A stretch of 64,000 nt of DNA from Rhyacophila brunnea (GCA_022495005.1 JAGYXB010000557.1:806001-870000), one strand, 5' to 3'. Positions 23,483-35,924 are shown, counted from the first letter of the stretch. A program made the numbers and translations. The notes: generated from the sequence alone by a model not told the origin.

Positions 23483-24785
23483 CGAGGGTGGGTCAATAAG
23501 TCCTTAGAAAAGCCGACAGGTGGCGCGACTAGTACTGCAAGCGGTTTGTTTTCATGCAGCGGCACTACCGATTCAGTATGCTGCGAAGTTTCAATCAGAT
23601 TGGTCGGGTTGTTGTGTGTTTCTCGTACATTTAAAAAAAAAATTTGCTTGTGGAAAATGGAAAAATGGAAAATGGAGAAAATTGAGTTTAGAGCTGTTAT
23701 TAAACATTTTAATATAAAAGGGTTAACAGCAAAGGAAATAAAAAATGAGTTGGATTTAGTTCACGGCATATCTGCTCCTTCACTTGAAACTATTTATAAC
23801 TGGTTAAATGAATTTAAACGTGGTCGTACATCAACAAAGGATGAACCACGCTCAGGACGTCCTGTAGAGGTGACTACACCAGAAATGATCAATAAAATCC
23901 ACGATATGGTGTTAAGTGACCGAAGATTAAAGTTGAGTGAGATAATTGAGGTTACAGGGATCTCAAAAGGTAGCGTCATTTCTATTTTACATGACAAATT
24001 GGGCATGAAAAATATTTCTGCAAGATGGGTGCCGCGTTTGCTCACAGTCGACAATAAACGCAATAGGGTGGTGGCCTCTAAAGCCCTGTTGTCGCTCATG
24101 CAACGCAATCCGGATGAATTTTTTCGTCGCTTTGTGACTGTAGATGAAACATGGATACACCACTATACTCCCGAGACGAAAGAACAGTCAAAGCAGTGGA
24201 TTGCGAAGGCAAACCATGTCCAAAGAAGGCGAAAACCGTAAAAACAGCTGGTAAGGTTATGGCTACTGTATTTTGGGATGCACGTGAAATTATTTTCGTT
24301 GACTATTTGGAAAAAGGAAAAACAATAACAGGGGATTATTATGCATCTTTATTGGACCAGCTAAAAAACAAAATTGAAGAAAAACGGCCTCATTTAAACA
24401 GGAAAAAAATCCTCTTTCATCAGGACAATGCCCGTGTTCACACATGTTTACGATCAATGGCTAAAATTGAAGAATTTAAGTTCGAATTGGTCGACCACCC
24501 ACCGTATTCGCCAGATTTAGCCCCCAGTGACTTTTTCCTTTTCCCAAACTTAAAAAAATGGCTAAGTGGACAACGTTTTTTTTCAAATGAAGAAGTCATC
24601 GATCGGACAAATGCTTATTTTGAGGACCTTCCGAAAACTTATTTTTCTGACGGTTTAAAAAAAATTGAGAAACGTCTAACCAAGTGTATTGAGCTCCAAG
24701 GAAATTATGTTGAAAAATAAAGAAAAAATACAAAAATAAAACCTGTTTTAATGCTTTTTTCTAAGGAATTATTGACCCACCCTCG
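23483..24785 (+). mobile_element. mariner element (irritans-like), nearly intact copy 2
   Basis: The element is 1303 bp and sits between TA dinucleotides (23481-23482 and 24786-24787). Terminal inverted repeats of about 29 bp read CGAGGGTGGGTCAATAAGTC at the left and the inverse at the right, with one mismatch. A leader of about 190 bases precedes the transposase and a short tail follows it. Close similarity to copy 1 indicates that both derive from recent activity of one family. Confidence 0.95.
23672..24720 (+). pseudogene. mariner transposase with a single frameshift, copy 2
   Basis: This is a DDE/D cut-and-paste transposase that binds the element's TIRs and inserts at TA. The start ATG at 23672 opens MEKIEFR, the usual irritans-type N-terminus; in-frame ATGs also lie upstream at 23657 and 23462. 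A double helix-turn-helix DNA-binding region fills roughly residues 5-115, with the linker motif GRPVEV near residue 65. The catalytic Asp residues are in VTVDETW (about 158), LFHQDNA (about 252) and LAPSD (about 287). The last two are separated by 34 residues, the D34D signature of mariner. A 1-bp deletion near 24205-24207 (GCGAAGGC where copy 1 has GCGAAAGGC) splits the frame just after the first catalytic region. Allowing for it, the product would be about 349 residues, normal for the family. No other stop or shift is seen. Confidence 0.92.
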
Positions 24786-24789
24786 TAGT

Positions 24790-26525
24790 TCGAAAATCAT
24801 TAGGTCATTCATTCATTCGAAGAAGTCTACTTTCGTTGTAAGAACACACCTAACTAGTTGAAGAGTCATGAAAATATTGTAAATTATAATATAGAGATAA
24901 CATATTTTGCGGGATATAAGAAAACTACCGATACGCGCATAAATAATAATACGGTGAAAGGTTTCAAAGGATATTTTAAAAAGTAGCATGATAAACACGA
25001 CAGAATACGGTTCACGGAGGATAAATATCTCCGATAAAATGGGTTAATGGAATTTATCGAAGCGTCGCGACACGCGTGATTCCAGCCGCGACTCTGGGAA
25101 AAGGGAATTTCCCATTTCACGAGATCACAATATAGGGCCTTCGATTGGAAAACTTTTTTCATATTACACCGAAAGGAACCCCCAATTCAAAGTTAATTCC
25201 AATGAAACGAAACTGGTCAGAAATAAATTGGTTTTGAACAGTGAAACAAAACCGCATCGAATTTTCGTTTGCAAAATAAATTTCACGTGGAATTTATATT
25301 CTACGCGCAGTCTATTTACTTACCATACGCCTAATAAGTTTCCTCAAAAAACAGTATTGACAAACAAATTTATAATTATCGAGGTTAATTACTGATATTA
25401 TGGTTTTATTTGACTTAGATATAACAAGATTACTATTTATACATGTGTACATATTTGTTTAAATATTGACAAATATAAGAGTAAAAAGAAGAAGAAATGA
25501 CCAACTATATAACTAAATATGATATAGGTACTATACAATTCCAATGTTTTTCACTGACAATCAAACACATCAAAAAAATGTGAATCAGAGTTAGTGCCCT
25601 ACCTATACCCCGGACGCATGAATTTGTCGATTATTGCCATCCAACGTAATAGGATTTTTTTATTGAAAAGGATGCTTACTTACCAAAAAAAAAACACATA
25701 GGTATGTGTTCTCCCAAGAATATTTTATTGCCACAGAGCGAAGCTTAATTGAAAAATGAATGGATATAAATCGCAATAATTCTTGGAACCGATATAAGTT
25801 ACATATTAATAAATTAAATAAATCTGACAAGAAATATATTAGTAGGTACATGTCTTAAAATGTGACTACGTTATTCCTCTATAAATCAAATTATTACCCA
25901 CCTGCAAACAAAATACAATTAACCACATAAGCAATAATAATTGCGGAAAATTCAAATAAAATTGAAAATAGTTTTGGAAACGGAAGTCTGAAATATTTTC
26001 CGGATATTATTATCAGCTGATAAAAGGGTCGACAACGCAATACGCCTCCAGGCAAACAGTCGAAGGGGGAAGACAGTATTTTGATATAACAATGGCCCTT
26101 CCCGGTAAATAATACATTCGCTCGTATTAAATACGACAAACAAACGACTAGACTTTGACCTATACGCCAACAAAACATTAGTTAACCCCTTTGAAATAAA
26201 GATGATTTAATTATTAACACTGCTGGATTCAGGTTATACATTGCACTGATTTATGCTCGGTACAACACTAGTATAATGGCGACAAGCAAACGCAATTGAT
26301 GAATTAAGAAGATGTTCATGGTGATACTGATAACTGTTTCGAGTTATATAATAAAATCCATTATCATAAAAATAAATAACATAAACAGCGGGGTGGGCGG
26401 GGGGGCGGTTAAGTGTTAGAAATCCTTTCCATTGAAATGATTGAATGAATACCCAGTGATAATCTTTGGAGGTAGAATGGGGCGGAAATGCAGACCTTCT
26501 TTTACAGTTAAAGCATTATTAGTTT
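24790..26525. other. AT-rich stretch, no gene recognised
   Basis: Less AT-rich patches at about 25010-25170 and 26020-26170 carry minus-strand frames of 60-95 codons with no recognisable motif. A G-run cluster (GGGG-TGGG-CGGGGGGG-CGG) lies at 26388-26408. Nothing else is seen. Confidence 0.45.
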
Positions 26526-26529
26526 TATA

Positions 26530-26990
26530 TTAAGGCGAAGTCTTCAATATTAGGACCATACATAAATAAAATTTGATATAAATAAAAAGGATTTCAAGTT
26601 ATACACATTTATATTTTTTATAAAAATTGATGTTTTTAAAAATAGGTGTAAAAATTATTAAAACTATGAATTAGTCAAAAATCTCTTAGGTGATGCTTAG
26701 AAAACTTAATAAACTAAATTTTAATAATAAATATGGCCATAAAATATATGTAATAATTAATAGGGTGCGGTCCGATTCAACAAATTCACATTTTATTACA
26801 TTTTTTACAATTGTAAGTTTATCTTTGACTTAAAATAAAAAATATTTTTCTTTTTAATGTTTTCAGATACATTTTATTCATTAATACAGTTGAAATTGTA
26901 AATTATCAAAAAAAATGCCTCAAATTGCAAGCTTCGTATTTTTCCGCTAGGTGCCTCTTTAAAAAAGGCTCAGTGAAGACTTCGCCTCAA
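26530..26990. mobile_element. TTAA-flanked MITE, end type A
   Basis: The termini are TTAAGGCGAAGTCTTCA at the left and TGAAGACTTCGCCTCAA at the right, inverse except for one base in the right TTAA (TCAA). The interior is A/T-rich and non-coding. It matches the interior of the element at 30227-30562, including ACTATGAATTAGTCAAAAATC and AAGCTTCGTATTTTTCCGC. The ends of the two elements differ. An inverted, internally deleted relative is at 62293-62519. Confidence 0.8.
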
Positions 26991-26994
26991 TATA

Positions 26995-28100
26995 CTTGCA
27001 TATTAAGGCACAAATCGGTATTAAACTTCCGAAACGAGATCTGTCTTTTAATGTATTTTTAAAATAATTATATTTATACATTTTATTAGTAATTTGACTA
27101 ATACGATAATTTAGGTAAGCTCATCTTTAATCAATTTATTTGTTTTATATTATGTAAATACTAAATAGTGTTCGTAAATTATATAAACTCTTAAGTACAT
27201 AATCAACGTTAATGACGATATTATTAGTTTGAAAACTGATTACTAATAATCCATCGAAATAGTTGATTTTAAGCTGTAAGCAATATCATTTAAATTCGTA
27301 GGTAAGTACCTACCATTTAATTACAGTTAGTCTAATTTAAATTGGTGCCAAACATTACTTAGAAAATTAAGGGTTGTAGAGATGTTGTAGAGATATTGTA
27401 CGAGTATAACACGTAATTAAATAGAACGAATTATGAACCATTTTCGTTGCCTACCCTTAATTAATGAAAATGTCAAAGTGTAATACCTTCTTGGTTTAGA
27501 AAGTTAGATGACAAACACTATTATTTATACTTATAGGTTATATGTTATGTGTAATAAGAAATAGTAAATAAACAGAACGAGACAAGACTAAAATAAGTAG
27601 ATATTAAGCATTGCACGTTATGATATACCATCGTAATCTACATCCTTCAACCTAGTATGCACCATCGCTCGATTCATAGACCAAACTCTGTAGGTATCAA
27701 CTATCGACTGATTAAATTATCTAAAATGTTTACACTTTCATATGCATACGTCCACCTTACGTTTTTCGAGGTTTCGTGGATATATATTTAACTAATGAAA
27801 ATTAAGTGATTCCACCTGTTTTTATATAACCTACATATAACGCAAAATCATTAAAAATATTAAAAAACTTTCTATTCGCGATCGGCTTTTGTATTTTAAA
27901 TCAAAGTAAGTATTAGTGTAATTACTAACCGACGTCACAGATCACTACAAATTTTTTTGTTGTAACTTACTTGAACTTGCTAATAATTAACTAGCTAATA
28001 AATAACAACAATAATTGCTAATAACAATTAGTTAACTATTTTTTTATTCAATGAATAATTCACAAGATTTAAAAAAGTAACATTCTAATTATTGAACATA
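26995..28100. other. AT-rich stretch, nothing recognised
   Basis: The sequence is unique and AT-rich with only short frames. GTAGGTAAGTACCTAC near 27300 is another instance of the recurrent GTAGGTAC-type palindrome. Confidence 0.5.
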
Positions 28101-28104
28101 CATA

Positions 28105-28376
28105 CTTTTGAAAACACTTCTGAGAAAATATATTTTAACCAATAGAAAAATCTTTTTGAAAAAATAGTAGCTCAATAACTCGGAAAACGCTTCAGAGAAG
28201 ACATTAGTTAAAATTTGTCGCAATTAAGTATGACGCCTTTAGCATAGTGGTATATGTGCATGGGCGCGCGCGATACCCGAGAGATGCAGGTTTGATTCCT
28301 GCGGGGTGTGTCTTACATTTTTCAAAAAGATTTTTTCTATTTATAATAATATATTTCCTCAGAAGTGTTTTCGAAA
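28105..28376. mobile_element. inverted-repeat element carrying a tRNA-like core
   Basis: The left arm (28105 to about 28165) and right arm (28317-28376) are inverse copies of about 60 bases. Both contain the AAACACTTCTGAG theme, an ATATATT-rich block and AGAAAAATCTTTTTGAAAAA or its inverse. Between them lies a tRNA-like unit at 28233-28310. A fragment of a similar arm lies at about 18122-18160, so the arms may be dispersed. I know of no standard class with this layout. It could be a SINE inserted into a MITE, or a foldback element that captured a tRNA-like gene. Confidence 0.6.
28233..28310 (+). ncRNA. tRNA-like Pol III unit (probably a SINE head or tRNA pseudogene)
   Basis: An A-box-like TAGCATAGTGG starts at 28240 and a B-box-like GGTTTGATTCC at 28289. 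The acceptor strands ACGCCTT (28233-28239) and GGGGTGT (28303-28309) pair over all seven positions, counting G-U. The D arm GCAT/ATGT pairs. The T arm GCAGG/CCTGC is perfect around a seven-base loop. The anticodon arm is abnormal: a GCGCGCGCG run gives no five-pair stem and no clear anticodon. It is therefore tRNA-derived, and a working tRNA is unlikely. The intact promoter boxes suggest it could still be transcribed by RNA polymerase III. Confidence 0.55.
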
Positions 28377-28379
28377 TGA

Positions 28380-30225
28380 TGCATGTTTAAAATACAAAAT
28401 GATTACTTAATATAGGGTAGTTAAAAACTATTTATCTTGTAAAGCAACGCATTATATCGGTTGAAACAAAAAACAATAACCGAAAATAAAGGCTGCCTGT
28501 CAAACAGTATAAATTTAATTATTCGCAACTTAGTTTAATAATGTTTTTTGATACTTAAACATTATACGGGTAAAAATAGCCTTTGAATAATGATAAACAA
28601 ACTGTCAGGAATAAATTACAGTGTGCGAATTCGTATCAAAGGACTTTAGGATAAAGTTATTACACAATGTCTCATTGGGAAAACAATTCGAAGGGGTGGG
28701 ATTTCCTTTGAAGCGTAATTTGTTTAACGAAACAGACAGCGCTCGCGGCGGAGCTTGCAGGAAGTAAAACTCGGTTCGTTTCTTCGCTAAAAGGTCACGG
28801 GGTGTAAATAAGATGTTTTCCATTTTCATCCGACGCGGTATTAGTAGCGGCGCCTGCGAACCGTTTCCATAACTACTAAAAACAAAATATATGAGTTTTT
28901 TGTTAAATATTTTATAAAAAAACTACGAAAGGCCTGCAACGTCAAGGTATTCCAAGAAAAATAATAAATATACAATAATTAAATTTGAATTATTTTATCC
29001 CAATGGAATTGTAAAAAAAACTTATTTAAAATCAATTTTCATCATGTACCTTTTCAAATATTACATAGCCAAGAATAATTGTAGAATTTTCTAAAAATTT
29101 CTGATAATTTTCTAATATATCTAGCATAAACTTAATTTATTTTAATACGCTGTCTTAATTAAGGGCTTTTTCTAGTTGTATTCAAGGTCTTGAATAAAAT
29201 GTGTATCTTCATGATTAAAACAAACTGATATAATATATTGGGTAGTCACTTTCTTTATTAAATACCCGATAGATGATGGTCCTCTTTTACAGTTATTTTA
29301 GAACCCTTGTAACATGTTTTATTAACCAAACAACTATTATCGAATTTTGGTATAAAAATATGTATGGGTGTTGCGATGCGATGCGCGAATGAATACGTAT
29401 TATGAGGAATCGTACCAACAACATATTAATGCAGATGTATTAAACATGTGCAACGTTTAAAAAAACATTTCTATAGTGCAAGTTCTATACTTATTATTCA
29501 CTCACGTTACGTAATCGCCAGCCCATAACGTAGTTATTATAAAGCACAATCAGCGTGTGGGTGTATATTTAAATTATGTTTCAAATTCACTTCATCATGC
29601 CATTTTCGGGGCAATTTCGTGTTAAAAAAAAAGAATAATTACACACTCATTCCCTCCCGAAGAAAGCAAACAAATCACATTAGGGATATAAATAAATAAA
29701 AAACAAACAAAAAAGAACTACTATATAGCTCGGGAGCGTTGCGGAGTTTTTCAGCGATACATATTACTCGCGCCCAAAATACGTCGGGAGAACATTATTT
29801 TATTTCGGCCATTAAATTTTCTCTCTCTACGCTCCTTTAATGTGACTTCTTGGAAAAGGCTAAGAGAACGACTAAATAAAAAAAAATAGATTTATGTAAA
29901 TTATCCACCTGAATACTTGAAAAAAAATAAAAAAAAACGAGGGAAAGTAATACCTTATTCAGAAATAAAATTTAAAAAATGTGTAAAAACTTCAAGACAT
30001 AATATTTTCTATATAAATAAAACCTTGATATAATAATATGAAGAACACACCCTTGCATATAAATTATCAATATTAAAGTATACACGTTTTTTCAGAATAA
30101 CTCAGACATCTGACAAAATTTAACTGAATTACCTCTACCGCAATATAAGTTGAGTTCGTTTTAATGAAATATCACGTCGTTTTACAAAAAAAAAAACACT
30201 TGGCAGTACAACAGTTGTAGACAGC
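28380..30225. other. AT-rich stretch, no gene recognised
   Basis: A less AT-rich patch at 28600-28860 contains a 74-codon minus frame with no recognisable motif. The remainder is AT-rich with poly-A tracts around 29.6-29.9 kb. Confidence 0.5.
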
Positions 30226-30226
30226 A

Positions 30227-30562
30227 TTAAGGGGGATCATATATGCTCAAATAAAAAGGATTTAAGTTATACACATTTATATTTTTTTATAAAAATCGAT
30301 GTTTTTTAAAATATATATAAAAAATATTAAAACTATGAAATAGTCAAAAATCTAAACGGTGAAAATTTGAAAACTTAATAAACTAAATTTCAATAATAAA
30401 TATAACCATACAATTAATAATGTAATAATAACGAAAGCTATATACCAAATATGTGACAAATAATTAATACAATTGAAATTGTAAATTATCAAAAAAAATC
30501 TCAAATTGCAAGCTTCGTATTTTTCCGCTAGGTTCTCTGTTGGCATATATGATCCCCCTTAA
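30227..30562. mobile_element. 336-bp TTAA-flanked MITE, end type B
   Basis: The left terminus TTAAGGGGGATCATATATGC is matched by its exact 20-base inverse at the right, including TTAA on both sides (30227-30230 and 30559-30562). The interior shares long blocks with the type A element at 26530-26990 but is shorter and lacks its GGCGAAGTCTTC ends. It is non-coding. The perfect TIRs suggest a younger insertion than the type A copy. Confidence 0.85.
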
Positions 30563-30564
30563 CA

Positions 30565-32465
30565 GAAAAAGATAATAATTGTATAAATACATGAACTAAA
30601 GATGATAAGCATACACATATAAAACTAAAAAACAAGGGTATCTGGTCTACTAATTTTCATACGCAATGCATCGTGAAAATGTTGAGATTGCAAAGAAAAC
30701 TGAGGCTTATATCAAACTGGAACTTTTGTCGATTTTCATTGTGAAAACATAGAAGGCTCTGTTTGGAAAATGAAGGGTCTCTTCAATGTCTTTGATAAGA
30801 AAGCAGATTTGGAACAATACCCTTATAACATTTTTTAAACCACGTTTATCTATATATATCTGCTTTAGTAAAAACTCGAGTAATGAACACAGCAGACTAT
30901 ATTACATCGGCAAACTAGTAGGTTATATTTCGAAGTGGCCACTATCCTCAGTCATGAGGGAACGACCGAGAATAGACATATAAAAACGTTTACTGAATAG
31001 TAGGTGTAAGGTAATAGGTACTGAAAACTTAAAACAAAATTGATGCTGCGATCTTGCGTACAAAAAACTTTTTTCTTTTAGTCTAGAAAAAATAGTAAAC
31101 ACGGTGAAAGGATAGCTCCTACCCTAAAATGGAAAAAATACGTTAAGAGTATTGTTTTTGTCCGCCTTTGTTTATGCTAGACTTGTGAAGAACCAACTCA
31201 TGTCCGTCCATTAGAAAGTTTCGCCTTTCACCGCACAAGAAAACAAGGAATAATTGCTACTGCAGTGGTCCGGTATCCATTTTGGTACTAAGTCAAGTAC
31301 ACACCTTAGCCTCTCAGTAACATTTGGAGCTTAGCACCAGTCGGCGCACTAAGCCTACAAATTATTAGGCGTATATGAAAGTCAAATCTACTGTCAGTCA
31401 ACTTTACTTTAATGGGTTAAGAAAAGAAAAATCTTCAATATTACTTTAACTCTATTAGATGGTGTTTAAACGACAATTGATGCCGTATTACATTACCAGA
31501 TGGTAATGGAAAATATCAAAAAAAATCTCATTCTGATCCACTGACAGAATCAACGTAATAAACGCATTATTGTATGTTAATGGGAAGACTTCTATGTTAG
31601 GCTTTGGATGATTTACTCCTAATCATATTTTTCAAAATTAATTAATTCCCGAACATAATATAATATGCCAATACCCCATTTAGAGTTTACCTGCGTAACT
31701 CATTTTTTACACATTTCTCACAAATTGTTAGTTCTTTTTTATAGTCTTGGCAAAGATTTAAAGATTAATTTCCTTTTAAACACTTAGATAGATAGGTGTA
31801 TAGAATTTGTCTCCTATCAATTATATTTTATAGATCATTTTTTGCACATAAGTACTTATTACTTTTTAATTTTTAACGTATGTACCTATAGTGTTTCCGA
31901 CATTAGCAGAGTATAAGTATATTAGTGTAGGTAGTATACGTAGAGGGTTATCAAATAAGAGATGGATAATATAGCTACTGAACTTTTCTCTCAATAAGTT
32001 GATTGTGTCACGCGCTATATGAAATATAAAATATAATTAAAAATATAGGTAGTAATTAAATATGATATAGTGCGGTCGGTAACGCTGCTCGAATTAGTAG
32101 TAAACTGGTAAGTCAAATACTTGAACGAAAAAGATCAAAAAGCACAATGGGTATGCGTACCACAGTTTGGGAAACACCTATATACGAATTAAACAAAATA
32201 AATTTATAAATATTATTGTATTTTACATAGTACCACCGTTCTACAAACCATTACGATAATTTTCTTGAACAGCTATAATAATTGATCACGTACCTACATA
32301 AATAATTGTCCATTGTTACGTGATGATACTGATGAGTGATGATATATAGGTGGATGAAATGAGTAAACGATTCGACTAACTTACTAATTCACAAAGTGCC
32401 TACATACCAAGAAATTACATGAGACTTATTAATATTCTTTATCGGGAGAGTTAATTATTTTAATA
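30565..32465. other. AT-rich stretch, nothing recognised
   Basis: Unique sequence with short frames only. A 65-codon plus frame at about 30.8-31.0 kb has no motif. Confidence 0.5.
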
Positions 32466-32468
32466 TGA

Positions 32469-32545
32469 GATGTGGGCACCTAATCATGGAGGATGCTGCT
32501 ACGTGAATATCAAAGACTCAAACCATTAGTCACGGGTTCCCTCTA
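32469..32545. repeat. dispersed repeat, copy 1
   Basis: It shares the order GATGTG-GGGCA-CTAAT...GCTG-TACGTGAAT-TCAAA-ACT...TCACGG-TTCCCT with 34447-34525, in the same orientation. It is likely a retroposon fragment; the parent is not identified. Confidence 0.45.
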
Positions 32546-32549
32546 CGGC

Positions 32550-34440
32550 CTACGCTGTAGGCAACACATTATAGAATAGATTCACACCACGTGTTCGTGG
32601 ACTTTTTCCGCTATAGCCGCGAGTGGACTCGCCGGTAACGACATGGCAACCGATAAAGCCTCGAAACGTTGACAGAGGCGAATTTTTAAACACGTTTATT
32701 TAACCAAACATAATATAGGTATCTACTTATAATTTGTAGACGCACGAGAAAATTCTAAAGAATATTAAAAATTAATATATAATTTTAGAAATAAATATTG
32801 ATATTGCTAAACAAAAAATATAAACTTTCAACTTTACAATATAGCACAATTAAGAATTTTATTGATTTCGTCAGATATTGTTCACTAACTCTTTGACTAT
32901 ATCCGCACCTTAGTTGGAGCATATGGACAACACACGGTGCCTCAAATAATCCATGTCCTCGCCAGTCTTATTGCATCTTCCCAGGTCATGCCAACACCCG
33001 TATCTCGTCCGTATACACCCTGTAGATGATATTTAGCAGCCTTCTAGGATGCCGGAATCCGATTCGCTTGAAGAACATGCAATTCAGGTAGAAAAATGTA
33101 CCTATAAATTTTCAAAAATTGCTATGCAACCTTCCAAAGAACTTGTGAAACCATATAAAAACATTCATGAAATTAGGAAGGTACTAATAATAAAATTAAT
33201 ATCGGGTTTCCATTAAATTGCAGTTTTCAAATTCACTCGCGGAGGCATTACGGTGGTCCACGAGTGTATAGCGTTGGCAAAATCTTTTGGTTGGTTCCCT
33301 CAATACGCACCTGGCGCCTATATATCACATTGGGGAGCGATTCCGGAGGAAACGATGAAAATATTTGCGGGTTTGTAGATTTGACGTCGCGACGCCAAAG
33401 TTGGCCCATAAAATGCTTAAATTTCTTCCATAAATATTATCCGTGGGTTATGTCGTAATGGAATCTTTTATATGAGAACGCCGCCATTCAGATAGGGCCA
33501 TAAACAAGAAGATGGTCGGCCCAGACGAGGCTGGACAAGGTCGTAAAACAAACAAGATAAGTCGTAACGGAGGATCGCCATTTTTGCTTTATCTGCAAAT
33601 TATTTAAGGCTCAGAAGAATTTCGTACAAAACGAGATAATTGCGTATAGCATGGCTACATATTTTCACATATTAGGTAAATGAAAATGATTTTTAGGTTA
33701 TAATCGTAGCATTTTAATTAAATTAATACTAACCAAATAAATATAAGGATTACATATTGGTAAGTTAGCAGCATGGGTTGGTCAGTATTAACTGCAATGA
33801 CAAAGTTACAGACGTTGAGGTGATTGTTGAGGATAAAATAGCCAAAGAAATAATTAAACAAATTAAAACTAGAAATCTGCCATTCTTTGGCCCCAAGATT
33901 TAACGAAGCGAACATATTCGTAAATGATATGACAAGATGAAAATGACTGATGAGAATGATACGACAAAATGACATGAATACGTCATGTCGCAAAAAGCTC
34001 AGTCACTGCTTTGAGAACACCATCTTTCATGCTCAGATCAGCGACAAGAAGTAAGCGACTGATTAATTCAAATATTATATAGGTACAACAAACTAGAGAA
34101 ATTGACAACACGGTGGCCGTATGTTGTCATAACAATGAAACCAAAATATTAATGATTAATTAATTTATTTGCTTATTCGTTCATTATCCACTTGTATAAT
34201 ATCACATAAACAAAGACACAGAAAACCGCACAAAATCACACCGGTAAAGATAATCTGAAGGTTATATTTATATTGATTATTGAATGTGATTACGTGATTA
34301 CATGATACATGATTATGGGGCCGGGAGATTTAACAATTTGGGAAAATTATTTTGTATCATTTATTGTTTTATCTTTAGCAATCCATTAGGTACTTGTTAT
34401 TAAGTGCATATATACTAAGAATTCTTATTGCATTCATTAA
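32550..34440. other. no gene recognised; one region of balanced composition
   Basis: Bases 33210-33640 are less AT-rich than their surroundings and look unique, without a convincing frame; conserved non-coding DNA is one possibility. Bases 32900-33060 could be a diverged retroelement fragment but I could not align it to a motif. The rest is AT-rich. Confidence 0.4.
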
Positions 34441-34446
34441 TAACGT

Positions 34447-34525
34447 GATGTGCGGGCATCTAATAGTAGACGAAGCTGTTACGTGAATGTCAAAAACTTG
34501 AAGCGTGTTATTCACGGCTTTCCCT
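34447..34525. repeat. dispersed repeat, copy 2
   Basis: It is homologous to 32469-32545 about 2 kb upstream, in the same orientation. Blocks such as TACGTGAATGTCAAAAACTT are clearly shared. Confidence 0.45.
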
Positions 34526-34529
34526 ATAA

Positions 34530-35580
34530 AATATCCAAAATATTAATTTTTGGCAGATTTAAAACACAACGAGAGAATTTTTAACATATTGATATGTAGG
34601 GTTTTTCGTAATAGTATTTTATTTGGCGGCTATTTAACTAATTGAGAAATCTAAAATATATTCAACATATTAACTATTCCTTGTAAACATCAGGATATTA
34701 ATACAGCACATGCAATAAAAGGCCGGTGCCAAAGGAGGTATATCCGAATATCTCCGTAGAGTGATCGGTTGGAAACAATGGCAAAATATCGAACGTCCTA
34801 TGTCATTCGTATGCTTGAGAAAAGGCGTCTTTTTTCGATGTCACTTATCGCTACATACTTAATGTAGCCGACGTATTAACTTCACTCTTGTATCATTGAG
34901 TTCACACGACGTTATAAACAATCCAAACGAATATTAAAAATATTATAATAAAAATATAGTAGCAAAATAAATAAACATATTACTATACAAACATAGTCAT
35001 AACACATATGAGATGTCTACACATAAACATAAGAGTATTAAATTTCATTTTTTTTTTTGCTGTGAACATAATATATTATGATCGTTGAAATAAAGGTTTA
35101 TTTGTCGAATCTACTCACGTGTAGAACAAATTCGACAAGCTTCGCCCCAATGCATGGCAATTTACTGATGAAAGTGCAAATGAATGTCTATCGCGTCGAT
35201 CACTCCGGTTCGCGTGCAGCTCACGTCCGAATATCAATCCAACAGTCCTACAGATAAGTAACAGGTCATCCATCGCGATTCCCGGGAGACAAGCCATTTC
35301 AAAGAATAGAAGGCAATCATTGTCCATAATGAACACAATTCCTCTTTCTAGTTAATTAGACACATGGAGGTTGGTTACAGTACCTAATAAAAACTTAGCA
35401 CGAAACACAAATTTATATTCTAAAATATATCTTATTTATTACTCATGATATTTTGAAGATTTTGTATTGACCACTCACATGTTCCGTTCGGATAAGCATT
35501 TAGTTAAAATAACAAACACACAAACTTATTACTAAAATATAATAATCCACGATTCTTGCCAATGCCAAATCCATATACGC
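34530..35580. other. AT-rich stretch, no gene recognised
   Basis: A less AT-rich patch at about 35110-35340 carries a 73-codon minus frame without a recognisable motif. Nothing else is seen. Confidence 0.5.
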
Positions 35581-35585
35581 TCTAT

Positions 35586-35860
35586 TTTTTTTTTTTAATT
35601 ATTTAGCTACAAAGTCTCAATTGAGTCTTATTTAGCTTTTCTTTAAAACATATACTGTTAATACATATTATTACAATTATTACTCATACAGTTATTACAA
35701 TACAAATTTACAGGAGAGGAAAAAAAAACAAAAACAATTTAAACTTGCAGGCCACACTCACTCAGAAACACTGGAACGCCTTGATATCCGGCCGAGCCAA
35801 AAATATCGCAAGATCCAGTGGCAATTGGAGCTTTTGTTTACTTAGATAATTACTACTCTA
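35586..35860 (-). repeat. probable retroposon 3' end with poly(A) tail
   Basis: A run of 12 T at 35586-35597 would be a poly(A) tail on the minus strand, ending a tract of moderately AT-rich sequence. It is typical of LINE or processed insertions, but no coding homology was found in this piece. Confidence 0.35.
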
Positions 35861-35924
35861 CTTAACTTTTATCTGTAAAAAAAAAACATGACAAAAACGA
35901 AGTACGTATATGCCCATTCTAATC

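Noticed and set aside
23462..24241. 259-codon plus frame starting at 23462
   Set aside because: The first 70 codons lie in flanking DNA, TIR and leader; the transposase starts at 23672.
28233..28310. Functional tRNA gene on plus
   Set aside because: Acceptor, D and T arms pair, but the anticodon arm is disrupted by a GC repeat and no anticodon can be assigned.
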